64,000 nt of DNA, from contig NZ_MVQB01000034.1 in assembly GCF_002067035.1 (NCBI RefSeq), positions 1 through 64,000 on the forward strand, read 5' to 3'. Shown piece by piece: positions 46,885 to 54,791 of this stretch (position 1 is the stretch's first letter; every line of letters starts with the position of its first letter). The notes below the pieces were generated by a model. The model was given only the letters and a program-made list of their open reading frames with translations, did not search any database and had not been told where the DNA came from. The DNA is from Methanoregula sp. PtaB.Bin085. Its GTDB lineage: Archaea; Halobacteriota; Methanomicrobia; Methanomicrobiales; Methanospirillaceae. Both the position numbers and the translations under genes were made by a program.

Positions 46885-47239
46885 TATTTCCTCCCGTAAT
46901 CAGAATGAAACTGGAGGCAGCCGATAAATGGCAGGAAATCCCGGAAATCAGCCATTTTCAGGATCATGGGTATGTCAGTTCTCCTAAGTGTATTGCTCTG
47001 ATTCCTGAAGATGCATTCCATCGTGGCCTGAACCTGGGAGCCTGATGACCAGAATCCTGGGAGATGGTATAGGAGTATTACATTCTGTACCGTATCATCC
47101 GGAATTTGAATTATCGATCCATGGATCGTGAATATGATCCGGTTTCCTTGAAAAATATATCAAAACCATCATTTGTGATACCAGGTTGTTTCCAAAACGT
47201 TTATATGCCCTTCTCCGGATGATATCATAAAGATGGGTT
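46885..47239. other. Divergent intergenic region with a short palindrome
   Basis: No gene is seen in this 355-nt gap. It holds a perfect 14-bp palindrome, CGATCCATGGATCG, at 47115-47128, and a TATA box at 47199-47207 for the recombinase gene. The palindrome may be a site used by that recombinase. Confidence 0.45.
47199..47207 (+). promoter_or_regulatory. Probable TATA box of the recombinase gene
   Basis: GTTTATATG lies 33-41 nt before the recombinase ATG at 47240, leaving a very short leader. Confidence 0.5.
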
Positions 47240-47857
47240 ATGATACTAGGATATGTCAGAACCTCTTCCATGTCGGAAGATGAACAGGATCAGATCCGGC
47301 TGCTTGCAACGTATGGTGTGAACGTTGCCAATATCTTCGTCGACTGCAACATTCCCGGATCCGTCCCGCCTTCCCGGCGGGAGGGCTTTACCCGGATGAT
47401 CAGTTTTATCCGGGATCATTTCGTCACCCACGTATATACCTGTGAACTTGACAGGCTTGGAGGAAACCCGGCCGATGCTCTTTGCGCCATCCGCGATATC
47501 GGGCATCTTGGCGTCTGCGTCCAGTCACTGTCTCCTCACGAATCGTGGTGGAACTGCGATCCGTCGATACACCCCCTTATCATCCATGTCATGGCATGGT
47601 GCGCCCGGCAGGAACATGAGAGCCGTATCGAACGGACCCGGGCAGGGATCCGGAAAGCCAGATCGGAAGGGAAGCATTGCGGGCGACCTTTCCGGGAAAT
47701 TGACTGGTTGTATGTTGAATCGCTTCACGAGAAGGGCATGAATTACCGGAAGATTGCTGAGACTATCAGCGTGCCATATATTACTCTTATCAGGAGGAAA
47801 AAACATCATCTCCGGAACATGGGAGATTCGAGCCCGGGCCAGGGAATGGTACAATAG
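47240..47857 (+). CDS. Serine recombinase/resolvase family protein
   Basis: A 205-residue protein with the resolvase start GYVRTSSMSEDEQDQIRLLA (candidate catalytic Ser in RTSS), the inner motif YTCELDRLGGNPADALCAI and EHESRIERTRAGIRKARSEG. A C-terminal helix-turn-helix follows (GMNYRKIAETISVPYITLIRR). Small resolvases have this layout and act on short inverted sites. The RTSS motif replaces the usual RVST. No terminal repeats of a mobile element were found around it. Confidence 0.88.
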   Translation: MILGYVRTSSMSEDEQDQIRLLATYGVNVANIFVDCNIPGSVPPSRREGFTRMISFIRDHFVTHVYTCELDRLGGNPADALCAIRDIGHLGVCVQSLSPHESWWNCDPSIHPLIIHVMAWCARQEHESRIERTRAGIRKARSEGKHCGRPFREIDWLYVESLHEKGMNYRKIAETISVPYITLIRRKKHHLRNMGDSSPGQGMVQ

Positions 47858-48032
47858 GTATCCGGACTCTGATATCTTCACGTCTCGTTCTTTATCATGA
47901 GATGCATCTTTCGAATCTGTCAGGTAAAGAATCCGGAAGAAAAGAGAACGAATGTAAAAATGCCCGCCAAAAAGTCTGTTCTGGCAGTTTACAGGATACC
48001 GGTCCATAAACGCGGGAAATCGGTAAAAGAAG

Positions 48033-48106
48033 TGCCCCAGGCCTGATTTGAACAGGCGACAACCAGATCTTCAGTCTGGCGCTCTCCCGGGCTGAGCTAC
48101 TAGGGC
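48033..48106 (-). tRNA. tRNA-Phe(GAA)
   Basis: A full cloverleaf reads on the minus strand. The acceptor arm GCCCTAG pairs with CTGGGGC before discriminator A73, with one G-U pair. The D-arm contains AGCTCAGCCCGGGAGAGC. The anticodon stem CCAGA/TCTGG encloses CTGAAGA, giving anticodon GAA, and the T-loop is GTTCAAATC. CCA is not encoded. The closest protein-coding neighbour upstream is the DHH gene on the other strand. Confidence 0.95.
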
Positions 48107-48189
48107 AGGAGTATAATGGTTGTTTCTTGTCACTAATAAATGATCTGTTCCATTTTTCAGGACGGGCGTGACCTCCTGTACCCGCTCTT

Positions 48190-48197
48190 TTTTATAT
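48190..48197 (+). promoter_or_regulatory. Probable TATA box of the DHH gene
   Basis: TTTTATAT, preceded by a T-rich run, sits 25-32 nt before the DHH gene start, implying a nearly leaderless transcript. Confidence 0.5.
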
Positions 48198-48221
48198 GCG
48201 CCGCGATGACAGTATTAACCA

Positions 48222-49190
48222 ATGCCGCCTCCGGATACCGGTGAGAACGAGTCAGGACTTGCAAACGCGATCAGGAGCCGGACAGCACATGTTGTCCACC
48301 TGACCCATAACGATCTCGATGCCGTGGGAGCCGATGCGATCCACCGGATGAAATTCGGCGGTGACGGGGTGTTCACGATCTGGAGTTCGGTGGGAAAATT
48401 CTCCGCCCTGTTTGCGCTGGTCGCATCGTGCGAGGGAAAGGGCGACCTGCTCTCGATCTCCGACCTCGGGTACCAGAAAGATGCCGAGACGCTCGCAGCC
48501 CGGGCAAAGAAGAACGGGTGGATCGTTGAGTGGCGCGACCACCACCGGTGGCGTGATGACGAGATCCGAAAGACAGAGGCTGTTGTCAGCCTTCTCCATA
48601 TCGATACAGCCGTCTGCGGTACAGGTATCGTTGCACGCGATCTTGCACCGGACAATCATTCAGCAGCAGAGGTTGCACGGGTAGTCTGCGATTACGATCT
48701 CTGGAAACATGCCGATCCCCGTTCCGCCGTACTCGGCCAGGTGCTGCAGAAAAAGGAGAACCGGGACCATGTCCGCGACTGTCTCGTCAAGGGAATTTTC
48801 ACGGACGACCATATTGAACGAGAATATGCCGCTATACGAGCCGAGATGGCTGCGATGATGAGACGGAGCCTGCAGAAAGCGACATTCATCACCGGAGGGA
48901 AATACCGGATCGTGTTTGCGCCGCTGTATGGGTACCCGAGCGAGACCGCCCACTTCATACGCGACCAGAAGAACACCGAAATAGAAGTTATCATTGGGAG
49001 AGACGGCAAGTTCTCGATCCGGTCCGTCCCCCCGATCAGCCACCTTATCGCCCGGGAGTTCGGCGGCGGGGGCCACCCGAACGCTGCCGGCGGATCGTTC
49101 AACTTCACGGTCATCGAGCGGTTCACATGGTGGCTCTTCAAGAAGAGCCGGCACTTCGACGATCTGGTGAAGGTTGCCGGCCGGTTTTAA
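48222..49190 (+). CDS. DHH family phosphoesterase
   Basis: The 322-residue protein carries HNDLDAVGAD in the first motif, the DHH motif in WRDHHRW, and the C-terminal DHHA1 motif FGGGGHPNAAGG. This marks the DHH/RecJ-NrnA superfamily of Mn-dependent phosphoesterases. It lacks extra domains, so it may act on oligonucleotides, pAp or cyclic dinucleotides. The start ATG is very close to a TATA box. Confidence 0.9.
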   Translation: MPPPDTGENESGLANAIRSRTAHVVHLTHNDLDAVGADAIHRMKFGGDGVFTIWSSVGKFSALFALVASCEGKGDLLSISDLGYQKDAETLAARAKKNGWIVEWRDHHRWRDDEIRKTEAVVSLLHIDTAVCGTGIVARDLAPDNHSAAEVARVVCDYDLWKHADPRSAVLGQVLQKKENRDHVRDCLVKGIFTDDHIEREYAAIRAEMAAMMRRSLQKATFITGGKYRIVFAPLYGYPSETAHFIRDQKNTEIEVIIGRDGKFSIRSVPPISHLIAREFGGGGHPNAAGGSFNFTVIERFTWWLFKKSRHFDDLVKVAGRF

Positions 49191-49370
49191 CCGCCGTGGA
49201 TGCCACTGCCAGGTCCGCGGTGGGCACCTGCGAGGCAGAAGGGGATCACCCTCGCAATTCCGCTGAGTGCAGCAAAGAAAGGATTTCAACATTAGGTCCC
49301 GACGAAAATTGCATTCCATGGATCATTGGTTCTACCGGCAGGTTCACGATTTAACCCCCGGGATCCCGTC

Positions 49371-49378
49371 AATATATA
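49371..49378 (+). promoter_or_regulatory. Probable TATA box of the secreted 167-aa protein
   Basis: AATATATA lies 33-40 nt before the ATG at 49411, close enough for a short leader. Confidence 0.5.
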
Positions 49379-49410
49379 CCTGCAACGGCTCAACACCGAT
49401 CTGATCAGCT

Positions 49411-49914
49411 ATGAAGAAGGTTCATGCAGTTTTTCTTTTCCTCTGTATTATTGCTCTGGCAGCCATGCCGGTCCAGGCCTTCACTGCAAAATCCCTCACG
49501 ATAAAACTGTCCGGTAACGGCGATGCGGAGATGGATATGCAGTATGATCTCTCGTTCCTTGAACAGAGTGCGGTTTTTTTCAGGATTGCCGATCCAGCCG
49601 CGGAGCTGAAAAATGCGTTCGATTCCCATTCTGCCGTTCCGGTAACTGTCCCGATGGCGACAGATTCGTCCGCAGTTGTGATTATCCCCTCCTTTGCAGA
49701 AACCAGCAGTACTGCCAGTGAAAAGACCACCATGATCACCCCGGCCCTCTCGTTTGAACGGGCCCAGCAGGTGATGGACGAGTACTGGTTTGCCCCCCTC
49801 ATATCCCCCGACTTCTCCCCGGGAGTCACGACGGTTATCTTTCCGGACGGGCACCGGGATTATTATTATGATACCCTGACAGTTCCCTCTGTGAAACATA
49901 TCCTGAAAACATGA
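49411..49914 (+). CDS. Secreted protein of unknown function
   Basis: The 167-residue protein has a clear signal peptide (VFLFLCIIALAAMPVQAFT) and a strand-rich body with two paired segments (LTIKLSGNGDAEMDMQYDL and TTVIFPDGHRDYYYDTLTVP). No C-terminal anchor is seen. I do not recognise the family. It is alone on the plus strand. Confidence 0.75.
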   Translation: MKKVHAVFLFLCIIALAAMPVQAFTAKSLTIKLSGNGDAEMDMQYDLSFLEQSAVFFRIADPAAELKNAFDSHSAVPVTVPMATDSSAVVIIPSFAETSSTASEKTTMITPALSFERAQQVMDEYWFAPLISPDFSPGVTTVIFPDGHRDYYYDTLTVPSVKHILKT

Positions 49915-50006
49915 ACCGGCCCGGTACATTTTTTTCGTGACAAAAGAACCCCGACTCCGGATACTTGTGACAGGCTGACGAGTCTTCATCCCCCTTTATG
50001 GATTAT

Positions 50007-50798
50007 TTACCCTGAATATATCGCGTGCGAAACAATCTCCTTCCAGTAATCCCCGTCCCCTTCCGCATCGTACCCTGCTGCCACAATCTGGTCCGGGTCG
50101 AGATGGGAGAGCGCAAGGCTGATCGATGCCGGGTCCGGGTCAGTGAGATAAATCCGTCTGAGTGTATATTCTGCCGTCAGATCGAAGACAGTTGCCAGCT
50201 GGTCCTTTCCGGCTGCAACCTGCTGCTGATGTTCCAGCAGCATCGCCAGCGTGTCGCGATCCGGTGAGGGTGAAAAGAAGAAGACTTTCTGGCGGGCCAG
50301 TGCTGCCAGTTCCGCCTCATCCATACGGTCTGCAATAAGGACATGACCGGCAACACCCGTGTCCCTCATCGCGCGCAGAATCGTGCTGTATGCGTCGCAG
50401 ATTGCAGTACTCCACTCGTCATCATCGTCATAGTGGGAATGGGTAATTCCCAGTTCGTGGGGCGCCGGCATGGCACACCATGCACCCTTTGCCTGTACGA
50501 CAATCCCGGCAGCATCTTCGATGATCGCGGGGGTATCCGCGTGGATCTCCCCTGTTGCCCTCTTGTCCGTGACACCTGCAAGGCACTGGAAGATCCTATC
50601 CCCGTAGAACCTGCCGCCTGCACAGGTAAGTCCTATCCCTGCCGTTATCTGGGGGGCGAGCGACCGCTCGAGCCGGTATGTTACGATATCGGCAATTCTC
50701 CCCCGGTGCTCCGCGATCCACTCCGCAAGGCCCGCTATGTCCGGCAGCCCGGGTTCTCCACCGAATGCACGGGTTGCAAGCGTTCGCCGTTTCGCCAT
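50007..50798 (-). CDS. Conserved hypothetical protein, possible metal-binding
   Basis: The 263-residue soluble protein has an N-terminal charged region, a THSHYDDDDEWSTAICDAYST motif rich in His and Asp near residue 137, and an alpha/beta pattern in the second half (FFFSPSPDRDTLAMLLEHQQ). The His/Asp cluster could hold a metal. The family is not recognised. It is divergent from MetRS with a 36-nt gap. Confidence 0.7.
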   Translation of the reverse strand: MAKRRTLATRAFGGEPGLPDIAGLAEWIAEHRGRIADIVTYRLERSLAPQITAGIGLTCAGGRFYGDRIFQCLAGVTDKRATGEIHADTPAIIEDAAGIVVQAKGAWCAMPAPHELGITHSHYDDDDEWSTAICDAYSTILRAMRDTGVAGHVLIADRMDEAELAALARQKVFFFSPSPDRDTLAMLLEHQQQVAAGKDQLATVFDLTAEYTLRRIYLTDPDPASISLALSHLDPDQIVAAGYDAEGDGDYWKEIVSHAIYSG

Positions 50799-50834
50799 AT
50801 ACAGATCTTATTACCCATAAGCATCTAAAACGTA

Positions 50835-52826
50835 ATGATGAATCCGCCACCGCTGCTCGTCACGTGCGGGCTGCCGTACACCAACGGCCCCTGCCATCTC
50901 GGTCACCTGCGAACGTACGTCCCTGCAGACATGTACGTCCGCTACATGCGGCGGGCAGGCGAAGAGGTCGTCTTCGTCTGCGGGTCGGACAACCACGGGA
51001 CCCCGATTGTGGTTTCGGCAGAAGACGCCGGCATCACTCCCCGTGCCCTTTCCGAACAGTACCACCGCCATTTCGACGAGACGTTCAGACGGATGAACGT
51101 CATATTCGATCGCTTCGGCATGACTGACGATCCCGCGAACCACCGGCGGGCACAATCGATCGTGTCTCAGCTCGTGAAGAACGGGTACATCTATCGGCAG
51201 ATCGTCCACCAGGCTTACTGCACGAAGTGCAAACGGTTCCTGCCGGATCGGTATGTGGAAGGGATCTGCCCCCACTGCGGCAAGCCGGCCCGTGGCGACG
51301 AGTGCGACCAGGGGTGCGGCAAGCACCTCGAGCCGGGTGAGATCAAGGACCCGGTCTGCCGGGTCTGCGGGACGAAGGCGGAGTTCCGCGACCAGGAGCA
51401 TTTCTTCTTCCGGCTCTCGGCATTCAAAGACTTCCTCCTCCCCTACCTCGACCAGGTCCGGGGCACGAGCAATGCAAAGAACTACGCCATCGGCTGGATA
51501 AAGGACGAACTCCACGACTGGTGCATCACCCGTACGCTCGAGTGGGGTGTGAAGTTCCCCGGCCGCGATGACCTCGTGGTCTATGTCTGGGTCGACGCCC
51601 CGATCGGCTACATTGCATTCACCGAGGAGTGGGCGAAAGCGAACGGGAAGGACTGGAAGCGCTACTGGTGCGGGGACAACCGCGTCACCCATTTCATCGG
51701 CGGCGACATCATCTACCACCACACGATTTTCTGGCCTGCGCTGCTCCACGGTGCAGGCTACGGCGTGCCGCATGCGGTAGTTGCGAGCGGGATGGTAAAA
51801 GTCGACGACCACAAGTTTTCGAAGTCGCGGGGCTACGTGGTCTGGACAAACGACGATTATCTTGACAGGGGACTTCCCGCGGATTACCTCCGCTACTACC
51901 TGCTCGCGTACACGAGCCATACCAAGGAGCTGAACTTCGCATGGCCGCTCTTTGCAGAACGGATCAACAATGAGGTCGTCAACATCTTCGGTAACTTCGT
52001 GTACCGGACGCTCTACTTTGCCCAGAAGGAGTTCGACGGCATCCCCCCGGGAGCTGTTGAACCTGCGATCATGGCTGAGATTGAAATGACCCTCTCGACC
52101 GTCGATACGCTGATGCGGGACTACGAGTTCAAAGGCGCTGTCGATGCAATCATGGGTCTTGCCGCGTTCGGGAACACGTATATCCAGACCAGTGCGCCGT
52201 GGAAACTGATCAAGACAGACCGGGCCGCTGCAGCGCAGGTGGTTAAGAACTGCTGCCAGATAGCAAAGGCGCTCGCCCTGCTCATCGAACCGGTGATGCC
52301 CGAGACGGCCCAGCGGTGCTGGGCACAGCTCGGGTACTACGACAAAGTGGCAGCGCACCCGCTCCGCGATGCAACCATCCCGGTTCCGGAGGCATGCATC
52401 AAGGCCCCCACTCCCCTGTTCGTCAAGATGGAAGAGACGCAGGTGAAAGAGCTCGATGCGCTCCTGCAGAAACGTGTTGCGGATGCGAACAGGAAAGCGG
52501 AGAAGATCCCTGTGGTTACCTTCGAGGAATTCCAGAAACTTGACCTGCGGACAGGAAAAGTCCTCTCTGCAGAAGCCGTACCGAAATCGAACAAGCTCCT
52601 GAAACTGACGGTCGATATCGGGAGCGAGAAACGCCAGATCGTTGCCGGCATGCAGCAGTTCTACAAGCCCGAAGAACTGGTCGGGAAGGATGTCGTGGTC
52701 GTGACGAACCTTGCCCCGGCAAAGATCTTCGGCATCGAGAGCAACGGGATGGTTCTCGCTGCAGGAGATGCAGCGTCCCTGCTCGTGCCGCTGAAGCCGG
52801 TGGAACCGGGGACGAAGATACGGTGA
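50835..52826 (+). CDS. metG: Methionyl-tRNA synthetase
   Basis: The 663-residue class I synthetase has the HIGH-type motif as CHLGH in TNGPCHLGHLRTYV and the KMSKS-type motif as KFSKS near residue 330. The insertion has four zinc knuckle pairs (CTKC, CPHC, CDQGC and CRVC). The C-terminal ~110 residues (from about 555) are the EMAP-II-like tRNA-binding OB fold (LDLRTGKVLSAEAVPKSNKL). It charges tRNA-Met. A second ATG follows immediately. Confidence 0.97.
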   Translation: MMNPPPLLVTCGLPYTNGPCHLGHLRTYVPADMYVRYMRRAGEEVVFVCGSDNHGTPIVVSAEDAGITPRALSEQYHRHFDETFRRMNVIFDRFGMTDDPANHRRAQSIVSQLVKNGYIYRQIVHQAYCTKCKRFLPDRYVEGICPHCGKPARGDECDQGCGKHLEPGEIKDPVCRVCGTKAEFRDQEHFFFRLSAFKDFLLPYLDQVRGTSNAKNYAIGWIKDELHDWCITRTLEWGVKFPGRDDLVVYVWVDAPIGYIAFTEEWAKANGKDWKRYWCGDNRVTHFIGGDIIYHHTIFWPALLHGAGYGVPHAVVASGMVKVDDHKFSKSRGYVVWTNDDYLDRGLPADYLRYYLLAYTSHTKELNFAWPLFAERINNEVVNIFGNFVYRTLYFAQKEFDGIPPGAVEPAIMAEIEMTLSTVDTLMRDYEFKGAVDAIMGLAAFGNTYIQTSAPWKLIKTDRAAAAQVVKNCCQIAKALALLIEPVMPETAQRCWAQLGYYDKVAAHPLRDATIPVPEACIKAPTPLFVKMEETQVKELDALLQKRVADANRKAEKIPVVTFEEFQKLDLRTGKVLSAEAVPKSNKLLKLTVDIGSEKRQIVAGMQQFYKPEELVGKDVVVVTNLAPAKIFGIESNGMVLAAGDAASLLVPLKPVEPGTKIR

Positions 52827-52863
52827 CCTCCCCGCCCTTTTTTCTGTCGGCAGTGTGATCCCG

Positions 52864-53529
52864 ATGCCCCGCCTCCGCACCATCCTTGAATGGGCTGTTA
52901 TTCTCGTCCCGCTTCTCACCGTTGCGCTCGTTGTCTGGTTCCTGTTCTTCAGCGGTTCCGCCATCCCTCCGTCCGGCCTGCCCAACGCGACCGGGGGTTT
53001 CTACCAGGCGCCTCTCTCCCCGCCGCAGCAGTATTCAAAGACCCTTGGCAATTACCAGTACACACTCACCGCCTCGAATATCTACACCCTCGCCGGCCGG
53101 ATCGTGGGCCGGCATGAGTATCCGGCAGCCGCGCCGGATGGCATCATAGCTCTCGATCTGGCGGTGGTGAACGGCGAACTCATGAAGAAGGACATCCTTT
53201 CTTTCTTCACGTTCGAGATGGGGGACCGGACGCTGAAATACAGTTACGATATACCGACTGCCCTCGGCCTGACCGAAGAGTATATCGATGAACATATCAG
53301 CAACAACCACCTCGTGTTCCTGAATGCTACCCTGGAAAACGAAGTGAAAAAAGCTCCCGAGGGAAGCTGTATCATCCTTACGGGAAAACTCATCGATATC
53401 CGTGGCGTCTCTCCCGTTAACTTGTATATCATCAACACAAGCACGGTCCGGAATGACGGATACCCGGCGGGCTGCGAGATTATCCTTGTCGATTCGTTCT
53501 CGACGGTCAGTTGCGGGGACCGGCGCTGA
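52864..53529 (+). CDS. Membrane-anchored hypothetical protein
   Basis: A 221-residue protein with one N-terminal helix (ILEWAVILVPLLTVALVVWFLF) and a ~180-residue strand-rich extracytoplasmic domain with patterns such as YQYTLTASNIYTLAG and GIIALDLAVVNGELMKK. The layout resembles single-anchor surface proteins with a DUF-type domain. The true start may be the GTG at 52855. No family is recognised. It follows metG by 37 nt. Confidence 0.72.
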   Translation: MPRLRTILEWAVILVPLLTVALVVWFLFFSGSAIPPSGLPNATGGFYQAPLSPPQQYSKTLGNYQYTLTASNIYTLAGRIVGRHEYPAAAPDGIIALDLAVVNGELMKKDILSFFTFEMGDRTLKYSYDIPTALGLTEEYIDEHISNNHLVFLNATLENEVKKAPEGSCIILTGKLIDIRGVSPVNLYIINTSTVRNDGYPAGCEIILVDSFSTVSCGDRR

Positions 53530-54200
53530 GCGGTCTGTGCGGGAAAAAACAGGGATGTGCCGCCGGCCTGGTGCATGCCGGGGGCAATGTGCGGTGGTGT
53601 GCTGTGGATTGCAGTGTCTTGCTACGAGAGGAGCTCATGGTATCAGGACGACGAGGTCATCGATGCCCGGTCGCGGTGGCGCTGGACGATCGTTGTCGTC
53701 CTCCAGTTCTCGCTCGTCGCGACGTCCCTGAACCATCCTCCTGCCGGCATCCGGTGCGGTGTTTCCCGGACGGCGGTGAGTAATCCGTCAAGGACCGGAC
53801 GTACCGCAATGCCGGTCTTTGTTTCCGAAGTCTGGCTGTTGTTTTCTGTCATGGCCTTTTCTCCGGACCCCCTGCATATACGCCGGCCCCGGGGGGCTCG
53901 GAATGTTCAGGAGGGTCCTATCTCCCCGGTTCGCGTATACCAGGATCCGGAAAGAAGGGACGCCGGGGAAAGCGTTCCGGCAATCCCTTCAGAGAGGACA
54001 TGGTCCTTTACTCGGGGAAGAGTGTATGGCTGTCCCGCGTACTGCCGCGGGACCCACACTCTGATCAGAATGTCAGCTCATGCAGCATAAATATTCAAAA
54101 AATGTGCCCGGTCACAGGTTCCCACCATGCGGTTCAACACTTGAACGGGCACAACGGAAAGGATATTAATCGTGGTATTTTCCCAAGCGTTCCGTGGCGG
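53530..54200. other. Long intergenic region with decayed sequence
   Basis: No full gene is supported in this 671-nt gap. The plus strand near 53600-53730 encodes RSRWRWTIVVVLQFSLVATS, a plausible broken membrane-protein fragment with no continuation. The minus strand at 53643-53852 opens with MTENNSQTSETKTGIAVRPV but soon degrades. A multi-stem structure lies at 54103-54153. The region looks like decayed coding DNA plus the 3' region of msrA. Confidence 0.45.
54103..54153. ncRNA. Possible structured RNA or terminator stem cluster
   Basis: An outer stem TGTGCCCG/CGGGCACA encloses a 35-nt segment with an inner GTTCAA/TTGAAC hairpin (CAC loop). The arms are perfect, but there is no known class match, and it lies about 48 nt past the msrA stop on the opposite strand. 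A terminator or processing structure is equally possible. Confidence 0.3.
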
Positions 54201-54707
54201 TCATTCCCAGATCTTGTGACTCGTCCCGTATCCCTGTGCGCATTTCTCATAGAACCGCTGGTGGCATTCCTCGGCAGGCCAGAACGTTGTGGCAGGCAGG
54301 ATCTCCGTCAGGATCGGGCGGTTGCGGTATGGCGCCGATGCTGCGAGCCGGTCACGGGACCTTTCCGCAGCCTCCTTCTGTCCTGCATCATGGTAGAAAA
54401 TGATTGAACGGTACTGCGGGCCGGTATAATCTCCCTGACCGCCATTCCGGGCGGGATCGTGGACCTGCCAGAAGATATCCAGCAGTTGCTCATATGACAC
54501 GATAGCGGGATCGAATACGATACCTACGGCCTCAACGTGGCCGGTCGTGCCGCTCTCTACCTGCTCGTACGCTGGTTCGGGCACAACACCGCCGGTGTAG
54601 CCGGTCACCGTTTCAAGGACCCCTTCAACCATCCGGAATGCCGCCTCGACATCCCAGAAACATCCCGCGGCAAACGTGGCTTTCTCGTATCTGCCGCTGT
54701 CCTCCAT
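54201..54707 (-). CDS. msrA: Peptide methionine sulfoxide reductase MsrA
   Basis: The 168-residue enzyme has the catalytic GCFWDVEAAF motif (Cys near residue 16), YTGGVVPEPAYEQVESGTTGHVEAV and DPARNGGQGDYTGPQYRSIIFY. It repairs methionine-S-sulfoxide in proteins. No MsrB fusion is present. A resolving Cys near the C-terminus (YEKCAQGYGTSHK) is visible. The gene is alone. Confidence 0.96.
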   Translation of the reverse strand: MEDSGRYEKATFAAGCFWDVEAAFRMVEGVLETVTGYTGGVVPEPAYEQVESGTTGHVEAVGIVFDPAIVSYEQLLDIFWQVHDPARNGGQGDYTGPQYRSIIFYHDAGQKEAAERSRDRLAASAPYRNRPILTEILPATTFWPAEECHQRFYEKCAQGYGTSHKIWE

Positions 54708-54791
54708 GTACGATCAGGTTGGTGTCATACTACTAAAACCGTGCGGAGCAACCTTCATGGAGGTAAAAAAAAGAGTGGATGTGTCGCCGGT

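Noticed and set aside
47115-47128. CGATCCATGGATCG as an established resolvase res site
   Set aside because: A single 14-bp palindrome is too short to prove a res site; kept only as a weak candidate.
50811-52985. Long minus-strand frame of about 720 codons opposite metG
   Set aside because: It mirrors the MetRS gene, which has all catalytic motifs; the reverse frame has no domain and no start signals.
53557-54090. Plus-strand frame of 177 codons after the membrane-anchored protein
   Set aside because: It has no SD, no family and only one short hydrophobic stretch; treated as decayed DNA.
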